Shown: one piece after another, positions 15,046-22,294 of the stretch
How positions within the stretch are numbered: position 1 is the stretch's first letter
Layout of the letters: each line of letters starts with the position of its first letter
Assembly (NCBI GenBank): GCA_046086305.1
Contig: JBJSXI010000043.1
Span: forward strand, 1 to 23,547
Length of the DNA stretch: 23,547 nucleotides
Direction: 5' to 3'
Source of the DNA: UBA668 sp046086305
GTDB taxonomy: Bacteria > Actinomycetota > Acidimicrobiia > Acidimicrobiales > Ilumatobacteraceae
Made by a program: the position numbers and the translations under genes
The notes under the pieces: generated by a model
The model's database searches: none
Seen by the model: the letters and a program-made list of their open reading frames with translations, nothing else
What the model was told of the DNA's origin: nothing

Positions 15046-15776
15046 GCTCGGTGCAGTCGATCGACCGGGCCTTCGCGGTCCTCGATGCACTCGCGTCGGG
15101 GCCGGCCGGGGTCACCGAGATCGCCGAGCGCGTCAGGCTGCCCAAGAGCACCGTGTCACGTCTGCTGTCGACCCTCGAGGGTCTCGATGCCGTCGAACAG
15201 ATCGCCGTCGGCGGCGACTACCGCCTCGGTCCGACCCTCGGCCGACTCGCCGCTGCGGCACAACCCGGTCGCTCACTCGTGGCCGTCGCCCGACCGCACC
15301 TGCTCGAACTCGAACGCCTGACCGGCGAAGCCACCGGCCTGTCGATCCCCGACGGTACCGAGATGCTCTACCTCGACCAGGTCACGCCGGATACCGAGTT
15401 GCAGGTCCGTGACTGGACGGGCCACCGCATCCCCATGCACGCCGTGCCATCGGGCCATGTCGTCCTCGCCGCCGACGACGACCTCGCCGCGCGGATCCTC
15501 GCCGGTCCGCTCGAGGCGTTCACCAGCCACACGCTCGTCAAGCCCGAGGCCCTGCGGCGCCGACTCGCCGACGTGCGCACGCACGGCTACGCGGTGGCCT
15601 CCGAGGAGTACGCCGCGGATCTCAACTCGATCGCCGCCCCGGTACGTTCCGCCACCGGGCGGGTGGTCGCCGCGATCCACGTCTACGGGCCGGCCACCCG
15701 GTTCCCGGGCGAGCGTGATGCATCGACCATCGGCGCACTGGTGCGCGACACTGCCACCAGGATCACCATCGGATGA
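15042..15776 (+). CDS. IclR-family transcriptional regulator
   Basis: 244 aa with a GTG start at 15042 overlapping the upstream stop (GTGA). The N-terminal winged helix-turn-helix spans about residues 1-65, with recognition helix LPKSTVSRLLSTLE at 33-46. The C-terminal IclR effector domain follows (about 75-244). IclR proteins usually sense small organic acids or aromatic compounds and bind short inverted repeats near promoters. Lying inside the operon, it probably controls this cluster and itself. The inverted repeats at 1683-1723 and 11383-11402 are candidate targets, but no match to a known IclR site was established. No BetI-type repressor is seen in the window. Confidence 0.93.
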   Translation: MSSVQSIDRAFAVLDALASGPAGVTEIAERVRLPKSTVSRLLSTLEGLDAVEQIAVGGDYRLGPTLGRLAAAAQPGRSLVAVARPHLLELERLTGEATGLSIPDGTEMLYLDQVTPDTELQVRDWTGHRIPMHAVPSGHVVLAADDDLAARILAGPLEAFTSHTLVKPEALRRRLADVRTHGYAVASEEYAADLNSIAAPVRSATGRVVAAIHVYGPATRFPGERDASTIGALVRDTATRITIG

Positions 15777-15783
15777 GGACGAC

Positions 15784-17430
15784 ATGAGCACCGAGCAGTA
15801 CGACTACGTCATCGTCGGGGGTGGATCCGCCGGATCCGCGCTCGCCAACCGTCTGAGCGCCGACCCGGCGAACCGGGTCCTCGTGCTCGAAGCCGGACGG
15901 CCCGACTACCGGTGGGACGTGTTCATCCACATGCCGGCCGCGTTGATGTTCCCGATCGGCAGCCGGTTCTACGACTGGAAGTACGAGAGCGAACCCGAGC
16001 CGTTCATGAACGGGCGGCGCGTCTACCACGCCCGCGGCAAGGTGCTCGGGGGCAGCAGCAGCATCAACGGCATGATCTTCCAGCGCGGCAATCCCCTCGA
16101 CTACGAGCGGTGGGCCGCCGATCCGGGGATGGAGACGTGGAGCTACGCCCACTGCCTCCCGTACTTCAAGCGCATGGAGACCTGCCTTGCCGGCGGCGAC
16201 GAGTGGCGCGGCGCCGATGGACCACTTGTCCTCGAGCGCGGCCCCTCGGACAATCCCCTCATCGACGCGTTCCTGACGGCATGCACCGAAGCGGGCTATC
16301 CCCGCACGGCCGATGTCAACGGCTACCAGCAGGAGGGGTTCGGTCGCTTCGATCGCAATGTGCACCGCGGGCGACGCCTCAGTGCCGCACGCGCCTATCT
16401 GCACCCGGTGATGCGCCGCCCCAACCTCACCGTGCGCACCCGTGCCCTCGTCCACCGTGTGACCTTCGAGGGCACCTGCGCCACCGGGGTCCAGTACGAG
16501 GTACGCGGCCGGGTCCGCACCGCACTCGCCGGCGAGGTCGTCCTGTGCGGCGGCGCCTTCAACAGCCCCCAGTTGCTCCAGTTGAGCGGCGTCGGCGATG
16601 CCGGCCTGCTCGGACCGCTCGGCATCCCGACGGTGCACCATCTGCCCGCCGTCGGCGAGCACCTCCAGGATCACCTCGAGGTGTACGTGCAGCACGCCTG
16701 CACCAAGCCAGTGTCGCTGCAGCCGAACCTGCAGTTGTGGCGGCGTCCGTTCATCGGCATGCAATGGCTCGTCCGGCGCGGCCCGGGAGCGAGCAACCAT
16801 TTCGAGTCCGGTGGGTTCGCACGCAGCAACCCGAGCGAGCGATACCCGAACCTGATGTTCCACTTCCTCCCGATCGCCGTGCGCTACGACGGCACGGCCC
16901 CGGCCGGGGGGCACGGCTATCAGGTGCACATCGGCCCGATGTACAGCGACGCACGCGGATCAGTGCGCATCACGTCGGCCGACCCGCACCACAAGCCGGC
17001 GATCCGGTTCAACTACCTGAGCACCGATCAGGACCGGCGCGAGTGGGTCGAGGCGATCCGCACGGCGCGCTCGATCCTGTCCCAACCCGCCCTCGCACCG
17101 TTCGACGGTGGCGAGATCTCACCCGGGCCCGAGGTCGCCACCGACGAGCAGATCCTCGACTGGGTGCGGCGCGACGGCGAGACGGCGCTCCACCCCAGTT
17201 GCACCTGCCGGATGGGCACCGACGACGACAGCGTCGTCGACCCACGGACGATGAAGGTGCACGGACTCGAGGGGGTCCGCGTCGTCGATGCCTCGGCGAT
17301 GCGATACATCACCAACGGCAACATCTACGCCCCGGTGATGATGATGGCCGAGAAGGCTGCCGACCTGATCCTCGGCAACACCCCGCTCGCTCCCGAGCAC
17401 ACGCCGTACTACCGCGCCGAGGTCCGCTGA
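15784..17430 (+). CDS. betA: GMC-family oxidoreductase, choline dehydrogenase-like
   Basis: 548 aa, ATG at 15784 with GAGGA 5 bases upstream and 7 bases after the IclR stop. The FAD-binding GGGSAG lies at residues 12-17. The GMC signature GKVLGGSSSINGMIFQRG, the catalytic-His segment HPSCTCRMG and the C-terminal TNGNIYAPVMM followed by AEKAADLILG all resemble BetA closely. BetA oxidises choline to betaine aldehyde and can oxidise that on to glycine betaine; it is flavin-dependent and membrane-associated in known cases. Related GMC enzymes act on other alcohols, so the symbol is tentative. No betaine aldehyde dehydrogenase (BetB) is next to it. The gene ends 8 bp from the convergent gene at 17439. 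Confidence 0.85.
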   Translation: MSTEQYDYVIVGGGSAGSALANRLSADPANRVLVLEAGRPDYRWDVFIHMPAALMFPIGSRFYDWKYESEPEPFMNGRRVYHARGKVLGGSSSINGMIFQRGNPLDYERWAADPGMETWSYAHCLPYFKRMETCLAGGDEWRGADGPLVLERGPSDNPLIDAFLTACTEAGYPRTADVNGYQQEGFGRFDRNVHRGRRLSAARAYLHPVMRRPNLTVRTRALVHRVTFEGTCATGVQYEVRGRVRTALAGEVVLCGGAFNSPQLLQLSGVGDAGLLGPLGIPTVHHLPAVGEHLQDHLEVYVQHACTKPVSLQPNLQLWRRPFIGMQWLVRRGPGASNHFESGGFARSNPSERYPNLMFHFLPIAVRYDGTAPAGGHGYQVHIGPMYSDARGSVRITSADPHHKPAIRFNYLSTDQDRREWVEAIRTARSILSQPALAPFDGGEISPGPEVATDEQILDWVRRDGETALHPSCTCRMGTDDDSVVDPRTMKVHGLEGVRVVDASAMRYITNGNIYAPVMMMAEKAADLILGNTPLAPEHTPYYRAEVR

Positions 17431-17438
17431 CCGCGCCT

Positions 17439-18362
17439 TTACTGGAGCGTCTCGGGGAAGCCCGCGGCGCGTAGGTCGGTGCCGAGCGCATCCTCGAGCA
17501 ACTTGACCACCTGCGACGACCACGCACCCCCGCCGTACTGCTGACGGGCCCGGATGAACGTCTGCTCGGTGAGCCCGGCGAGCTCGAGCGGCACCCCGAA
17601 CTCGCGGCCGAACTGGGTGGCAAAGCCCAGGTCCTTGCACGCCAGGTCCATCGTGAAGCCGATGTTGTAGCTGCCGTTCAAGATGACCTGACTCTCGGTC
17701 TCGTGCACGAAGCTGTTGCCCGACGAGTTGAGGATCGCCTCGAACGACGCTGCGAGATCGAGTCCCCCACGCTTGGCCAGCATGAGCGCCTCTCCGGCGG
17801 CGACGAGGTGGATGAAGGCGAGCATGTTGGTGATCACCTTGATCACTGCGGCGTTGCCGAGTTCGCCCATGTAGAGCACCGGATCGCCGATGGCGCCGAG
17901 CAGATCGGCATTCGCCCGATGCACCTCGGCATCGCCGCCGACGAGCACGGTGATCTCACCGGCCGCCGCCTTGTGCACCCCGCCGGTGACCGGTGCCTCG
18001 AGCATCTGCACACCCTTGGCGGCGCACAGCGCGGCAAGGCGCAGGGTCTCCTGGCGATCGGTCGTGCTGTTGTCGATCCACACACCCCCGGCCGCGAACC
18101 CGGCGAGCAGTCCGTGCTCGCCGGTGACGACGGCGTTCACGGCCGCCGGCGACGGCAGACACGTGAACACGACGTCGGAGACGGCCGCGACCTCGGCCGC
18201 GGAGTCGGCCCACGCCGCACCGCTGGCGATCAAGGGATCAGCCAGCGGGCGGTGCAGGTCGGTGACCGTGACATGGTGGCCGCGACGAACGAGACTCGCG
18301 GCGAGGTGTACTCCGAGATTGCCGAGTCCGACGTAGCCGACTCGGCGCGATTCAGTTGTCAT
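17439..18362 (-). CDS. Beta-hydroxyacid dehydrogenase (3-hydroxyisobutyrate dehydrogenase family)
   Basis: 307 aa, ATG at 18362, 3 bases after the proX stop. It is the last gene of the minus-strand operon. The NAD(P)-binding GLGNLG is at residues 12-17, the substrate motif EAPVTGG near 122-128, and the catalytic Lys175 lies in GNAAVIKVITNM. Family members oxidise beta-hydroxyacids such as 3-hydroxyisobutyrate or tartronate semialdehyde/glycerate; the substrate here is unknown. Co-transcription with a betaine-type importer suggests that the imported compound, or a product of it, carries a hydroxyl group beta to a carboxylate. This is inference. Confidence 0.88.
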   Translation of the reverse strand: MTTESRRVGYVGLGNLGVHLAASLVRRGHHVTVTDLHRPLADPLIASGAAWADSAAEVAAVSDVVFTCLPSPAAVNAVVTGEHGLLAGFAAGGVWIDNSTTDRQETLRLAALCAAKGVQMLEAPVTGGVHKAAAGEITVLVGGDAEVHRANADLLGAIGDPVLYMGELGNAAVIKVITNMLAFIHLVAAGEALMLAKRGGLDLAASFEAILNSSGNSFVHETESQVILNGSYNIGFTMDLACKDLGFATQFGREFGVPLELAGLTEQTFIRARQQYGGGAWSSQVVKLLEDALGTDLRAAGFPETLQ

Positions 18363-18365
18363 GGC

Positions 18366-19322
18366 TCAGGAAATCCAGGACTCCCAGACCGCCCGGTTCG
18401 CCTCGACCCACTTCTTGGCGGCGTCGGCGGCAGTCATGCCATCGCGGTCGACGTAGCCGGCGATCTCGCTCTGCTGCTCGGTGCTGAGGGTGAAGGCCTT
18501 CAGGAACGAGAACACCTTGTCGTTCTTGGCCTCGAGCTTGGCGCTGGCCGCCTTGTAGAGCTTGTCGACCGGGTAGTCGCAGGCGTAGGTGCCGTCACCG
18601 GAGGCCGCAGCGGCCAGGCAGGCATCGGACACGTCGGGCAACTGCACCTCGACCAACTCGACCTCGAGCTGCTTCCAGTGGGGCTTCCAGAACTGCATGA
18701 GCAGCGGCTTGTTCTCGGCAATGGCCTGATCGATGGCGGTCAGCAGCGCCGCCTCGGAACCGGCGACCACGTACTTCAGGGGCAGACCGAGGTTGGCGAT
18801 GATCTGCTCGTCGTAGGTGACATAGCTCGGGTCACCCATCGTGAACTGGCCGAGGTCGCCGGACTCTGCGGTGGCGAACAGCGAGGCGAGGGCCGGATCC
18901 TTGAACCCCTCCCAGGTCGCCAGGGCGGGGTTCTGGTCGACGACGAACTTCGGCACGTACCAGCCGATCTTCGCATCGGGGCCGAGCAGGCCGAGATCGA
19001 CGACCGACTTCTTGCCGTCGATGTAGGTCTCGTAGTCGGCGGCGTGGCCAGACGGCCACACCTCGAGCACGGCATCGATGCTGCCATCGTCGAGACCCAC
19101 ACACGTGGCGTTCTCGTCGATGTCGATGATGGTGACGGTCACCCCGAGCTCCTCCTCGAGGATCGCCTTGGCGACATAGGCGTTCACCGCCGACCCCGTC
19201 CACGGGTTCACGGCGAGGGTGATCGGCCCACTGTCGCCATCGCCACCCCCACACGCCACGGCCGTCGTGGCCAGTACGGCTCCGGCAGCGGCTACACGCA
19301 CCGCACGTGAGAAGAAACTCAT
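18366..19322 (-). CDS. proX: Glycine betaine/proline-type substrate-binding lipoprotein
   Basis: 318 aa. ATG at 19322 is preferred because AGGGGGA lies 5 bases upstream and a signal peptide follows; a start 11 codons further up would overlap the permease gene more and lacks support. The signal peptide ends in a lipobox with Cys24 (AVAC), giving a surface lipoprotein. The rest is an OpuAC/ProX-type domain with several Trp residues in suitable places (NPWTGS, EVWPSGH, FWKPHW) that could form the aromatic cage binding quaternary ammonium groups. It is the receptor for the double permease and ATPase upstream. The start overlaps the permease stop (ATGA), so translation is probably coupled. Confidence 0.92.
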   Translation of the reverse strand: MSFFSRAVRVAAAGAVLATTAVACGGGDGDSGPITLAVNPWTGSAVNAYVAKAILEEELGVTVTIIDIDENATCVGLDDGSIDAVLEVWPSGHAADYETYIDGKKSVVDLGLLGPDAKIGWYVPKFVVDQNPALATWEGFKDPALASLFATAESGDLGQFTMGDPSYVTYDEQIIANLGLPLKYVVAGSEAALLTAIDQAIAENKPLLMQFWKPHWKQLEVELVEVQLPDVSDACLAAAASGDGTYACDYPVDKLYKAASAKLEAKNDKVFSFLKAFTLSTEQQSEIAGYVDRDGMTAADAAKKWVEANRAVWESWIS

Positions 19323-21238
19323 CGATGTCCCCCTTGATCGGATGTTCGGCCCCATGCCTGCGTGATGCGATCGAGCATGACGGCGAGCAACACGATACTC
19401 ACACCGCCGGCCACACCCTGACCAAGTTTGAGGTTGGGCTTGGCCGTTGCCTCGTAGGCGACGAGCCCGAGGGCACCCGCCCCCACGAGGGCGGCGATGA
19501 TGACCGTCGCCAAGACCATCATCAGGGTCTGGTTGATCCCGAGCAGGATCGCCCGCCGGGCAAGTGGCAACTGGACGAGGCGGAGCTCCTGGCGCCCGGT
19601 CGCGCCGAAACTGATCGCCGCCTCACGCGGGGCAGCCGCCACCTCGCGCATCCCGAGGCTCGTCAACCGGATACAGGGCGGCACGGCGTAGATGACGCAG
19701 GCCACCACACCCGCCGCCCGGCCGATCGAGAACAGGAACACGACCGGGATGAGGTAGACGAACTGCGGGAGCACCTGGGCGATGTCGAGGAACGGTCGCA
19801 GGGCCCGCTCGACCCGGTCCGACCGTCCCGCGAGCACACCGAGCGGCAGCGCGATCAGCACGGCGAGCACGATCGCCACGATCACCTGACTGAGGGTGTC
19901 CATCGCCAGATCCCACAGGGGGGTGCGACCCGCACCCCCCGGGATACTGCCCATCACCCCGATGCCGACGAGACAGACCACGACGGTGACGGCGAGTCGC
20001 CACCCGCGGCTCAGCCATCCGAGGTACGCGAAGGCGACGACCACGACCAGCCACGGCAGCCACTGCAGCAGATCGCGCAGCGGATCGAGCACCCCCGTGG
20101 TGAGCGCGTCGCTCACCGCCTGGGTCCCGCCCACGATCGGCACCCCACTGCGCAGGTTGTCCTGCACCCAGCCCACGGCGCGGTCGACCGGTCCGGCGAC
20201 GTCGATCGTCAGCGCAGAGGGGAACTGCTTGCCGGCAACCGCCTGACCAACGGCGACTGCGAGCACGGTCGCGCCGCCTGCCACGGCCCACCATCGCGAC
20301 GGGAGCGACGTCGCGCCGCGTTCGGCGGTGGTGACCCGGTCGAGCGCCACGGCGAGGAGCACGACCCCGAGCCCGGCCGAGAATGCCGCGCCGACCTCAC
20401 TCTTCTGCAGGGCCGCGAGCACGTCCTGGCCGAGATCGCCGGTACCGAGCAGCGACGCGAGAACCACGATGGCGAACGCCATCATGATCACTTGGTTCAG
20501 CCCGAGCAGGATGGTCCGTCGTGCGAGCGGTAACTGCACCTTCAGCAGTTGCTGCCACGACGTCGCACCGAACGAACGGCCGACCTCGTCGACCACGGTC
20601 GGCACACTCCGGATACCGAGGTTGGTGAGACGTACCGCAGGCGGCAGGGCGTACACGACCGTGGCCATCACGGCTGGTGGGTACTTGATGCCGAAGGCGA
20701 CCTGCAGCGGGCTGAAGTAGACGAACGCCGGCATCACCTGCGCCGTGTCGAGGACGACCCGCATGACGCGCTCGAACCGATCAGACCGTGCGGTGAGGAT
20801 GCCGAGCGGAACTCCGAGCAGCAGTGCGATCGCGACGGCGACGAGCATGATTGCCAGCGTGCGCATCGCATGCTCCCAGTCGGCGACCAGACCCACCGCG
20901 AACATCGCGATGCCACCCGTGATCGCCGCGCGCACACCACCGGTGCGCCATCCGATCGCTGCCGTGACGACCACCACGCCCGGCCAGCGCAGCGCGCCGA
21001 GCACGGCCTCGGCCGACTCGACCGACCACGTCAGCGTGTCGCTCACCGGGTCGAGGAACCACGAGAAGATCACCGAGGTGTCGCGGTTGAACACCGTCCA
21101 CGTGTAGCGGTCCTGCGCCCAGCGCTGGATATCGAGGTCGAGCCACGCCGGCACCTCGGCGGCGGCGAATGCGGCGATCACCGCGAGCACCACGAAGCCG
21201 ACATGCACCACCGTGCGACGTCCGGCGAGGGACGTCAT
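19319..21238 (-). CDS. proW: Tandem-duplicated ProW-type permease (two permease domains in one chain)
   Basis: 639 aa, about twice the usual 280-350 aa. ATG at 21238 shares its A with the proV stop (TGATG). Two full permease units lie in tandem, about residues 1-320 and 325-639. Each has an N-terminal membrane and external segment, then a membrane-spanning core. Each carries its own EAA-type loop: unit 1 has SFGATSWQQLLKVQLPLARR and unit 2 has SFGATGRQELRLVQLPLARR. The shared pattern points to an internal gene duplication and fusion. The single chain may supply both halves of the channel, which would otherwise be a homodimer. Substrate class is inferred from proX and proV. Confidence 0.92.
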   Translation of the reverse strand: MTSLAGRRTVVHVGFVVLAVIAAFAAAEVPAWLDLDIQRWAQDRYTWTVFNRDTSVIFSWFLDPVSDTLTWSVESAEAVLGALRWPGVVVVTAAIGWRTGGVRAAITGGIAMFAVGLVADWEHAMRTLAIMLVAVAIALLLGVPLGILTARSDRFERVMRVVLDTAQVMPAFVYFSPLQVAFGIKYPPAVMATVVYALPPAVRLTNLGIRSVPTVVDEVGRSFGATSWQQLLKVQLPLARRTILLGLNQVIMMAFAIVVLASLLGTGDLGQDVLAALQKSEVGAAFSAGLGVVLLAVALDRVTTAERGATSLPSRWWAVAGGATVLAVAVGQAVAGKQFPSALTIDVAGPVDRAVGWVQDNLRSGVPIVGGTQAVSDALTTGVLDPLRDLLQWLPWLVVVVAFAYLGWLSRGWRLAVTVVVCLVGIGVMGSIPGGAGRTPLWDLAMDTLSQVIVAIVLAVLIALPLGVLAGRSDRVERALRPFLDIAQVLPQFVYLIPVVFLFSIGRAAGVVACVIYAVPPCIRLTSLGMREVAAAPREAAISFGATGRQELRLVQLPLARRAILLGINQTLMMVLATVIIAALVGAGALGLVAYEATAKPNLKLGQGVAGGVSIVLLAVMLDRITQAWGRTSDQGGHR

Positions 21239-22254
21239 CAGGACTCGCCGCCGGCGATCACGGACAGCACCCTGCCCCGGCCGATCTGGCCGACGGGACG
21301 TCCGTCGCGCATCACCCGGATCGGCTGGTCGCTGTCCGACACGAGTCGCACCGCATCGCGGACCTTCGCGGCCGCGTCGATCTCGCCGGCGAACGGTCCG
21401 TCGCAGAGGGGATCCATCACGGCGTCGATCGGCACCACGTGCGAGCGCGGGACGTCGCGCACGAAGTTGGCGACGTACTCGTCGGCCGGCTCGAGAACGA
21501 CCTCGGCCGGGGTGCCCACCTGCACGAAGCGTCCGTCGCGCATGATCGCGATCCGATCACCGAGCCGCAGCGCCTCGGACAGGTCGTGGGTGATGAACAT
21601 CATCGTCGTACGCACGTCCTTGCGCAGGCGGACGATCTCGTCTTGCATCTCGCGCCGGATGAGCGGATCGAGCGCCGAGAACGGCTCGTCGAAAAGCATG
21701 ATCTCGGGGCCTGTGGCGAGCGCCCGGGCGAGGCCGACACGCTGCTGCTGACCGCCGCTCAACTGGTGCGGGCGATAGTCGTCCATCCCGGGGAGGCCGA
21801 CGAGCTCGAGGGTGCGTGCGGCACGTTCGCGGCGCTCGTGTCGGTCGACGCCACGAAGCTCGAGGCCGAACGCCACATTGTCGGCCAGCGTGCGGTGTGG
21901 GAGCAGCCCGAAGTGCTGGAACACCATCGACACCCGGTGACGTCGGATGTCGAGCAGTTGCGCGGGCGATGCGGCCGTGACGTCGACATCGCCGATACGC
22001 ACGGTGCCGGCCGTGGGCTCGATGAGCCGGGTGATGCAGCGGATCAAGGTGCTCTTGCCACTGCCCGACAACCCCATCACGACGAACACCTCGCCGGGGG
22101 CGACGTCGAGGTTCACGTCGCGCATCGCCACGACGTTCCCGGTGCGAGCCTCGAGCTCACCCCGCGGTAGATCGGCCTCGGGTGAACCCACCAGACGATC
22201 GGCACGCGGGCCGTAGACCTTCCACAGGTTGCGGACGGAGATCAACGAATCCAC
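21238..22254 (-). CDS. proV: Glycine betaine/proline-type ABC transporter ATPase
   Basis: 338 aa with a GTG start at 22254; GGGGG lies upstream at a usable distance, and the homology (ISVRNLWKVYG) begins at about residue 5. Walker A GLSGSGKST (Lys67), Q-loop VFQHFGLLPHRT, signature LSGGQQQR, Walker B IMLFDEPFSALD and H-loop ITHDLSEA are complete. A 30-residue insert before the Walker A region is typical of ProV/OpuAA. The C-terminal 70 or so residues resemble a shortened CBS region, which in OpuA senses ionic strength; here it is shorter than in E. coli ProV (400 aa). This is the first gene of the importer operon, divergent from the flavoprotein gene at 22290. Confidence 0.93.
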   Translation of the reverse strand: MDSLISVRNLWKVYGPRADRLVGSPEADLPRGELEARTGNVVAMRDVNLDVAPGEVFVVMGLSGSGKSTLIRCITRLIEPTAGTVRIGDVDVTAASPAQLLDIRRHRVSMVFQHFGLLPHRTLADNVAFGLELRGVDRHERRERAARTLELVGLPGMDDYRPHQLSGGQQQRVGLARALATGPEIMLFDEPFSALDPLIRREMQDEIVRLRKDVRTTMMFITHDLSEALRLGDRIAIMRDGRFVQVGTPAEVVLEPADEYVANFVRDVPRSHVVPIDAVMDPLCDGPFAGEIDAAAKVRDAVRLVSDSDQPIRVMRDGRPVGQIGRGRVLSVIAGGES

Positions 22255-22294
22255 TGGCAGCCCCCACGGTCGTGCGCTGTGGGGAGTGTATGAC
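22255..22294. promoter_or_regulatory. Divergent intergenic region between proV and the second DMGDH-like gene
   Basis: Only 35 bases separate the two start codons. CCCCAC (22262-22267) and GTGGGG (22279-22284) form an inverted repeat whose arms are also the G-rich ribosome sites of the two genes. A possible minus-strand -10 box TACACT (22290-22285) and a plus-strand TATGAC (22289-22294) overlap each other; neither has a clear -35 box. At least one promoter must overlap the opposing gene. Confidence 0.3.

Noticed and set aside
13624..15090. Long minus-strand open frame (488 codons) opposite folD and the Ldh2 gene
   Set aside because: It spans two well-identified plus-strand genes, has no motif, and is explained by codon bias in high-GC DNA.
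17703..20533. Plus-strand open frames opposite the minus-strand dehydrogenase, proX and proW genes
   Set aside because: Their translations are rich in Arg, His and Gly without motifs, while the minus strand encodes clear transporter proteins.
22262..22284. CCCCAC/GTGGGG inverted repeat as a dedicated operator
   Set aside because: The arms coincide with the G-rich ribosome-binding sites of the two divergent genes, which explains the symmetry without a regulator.
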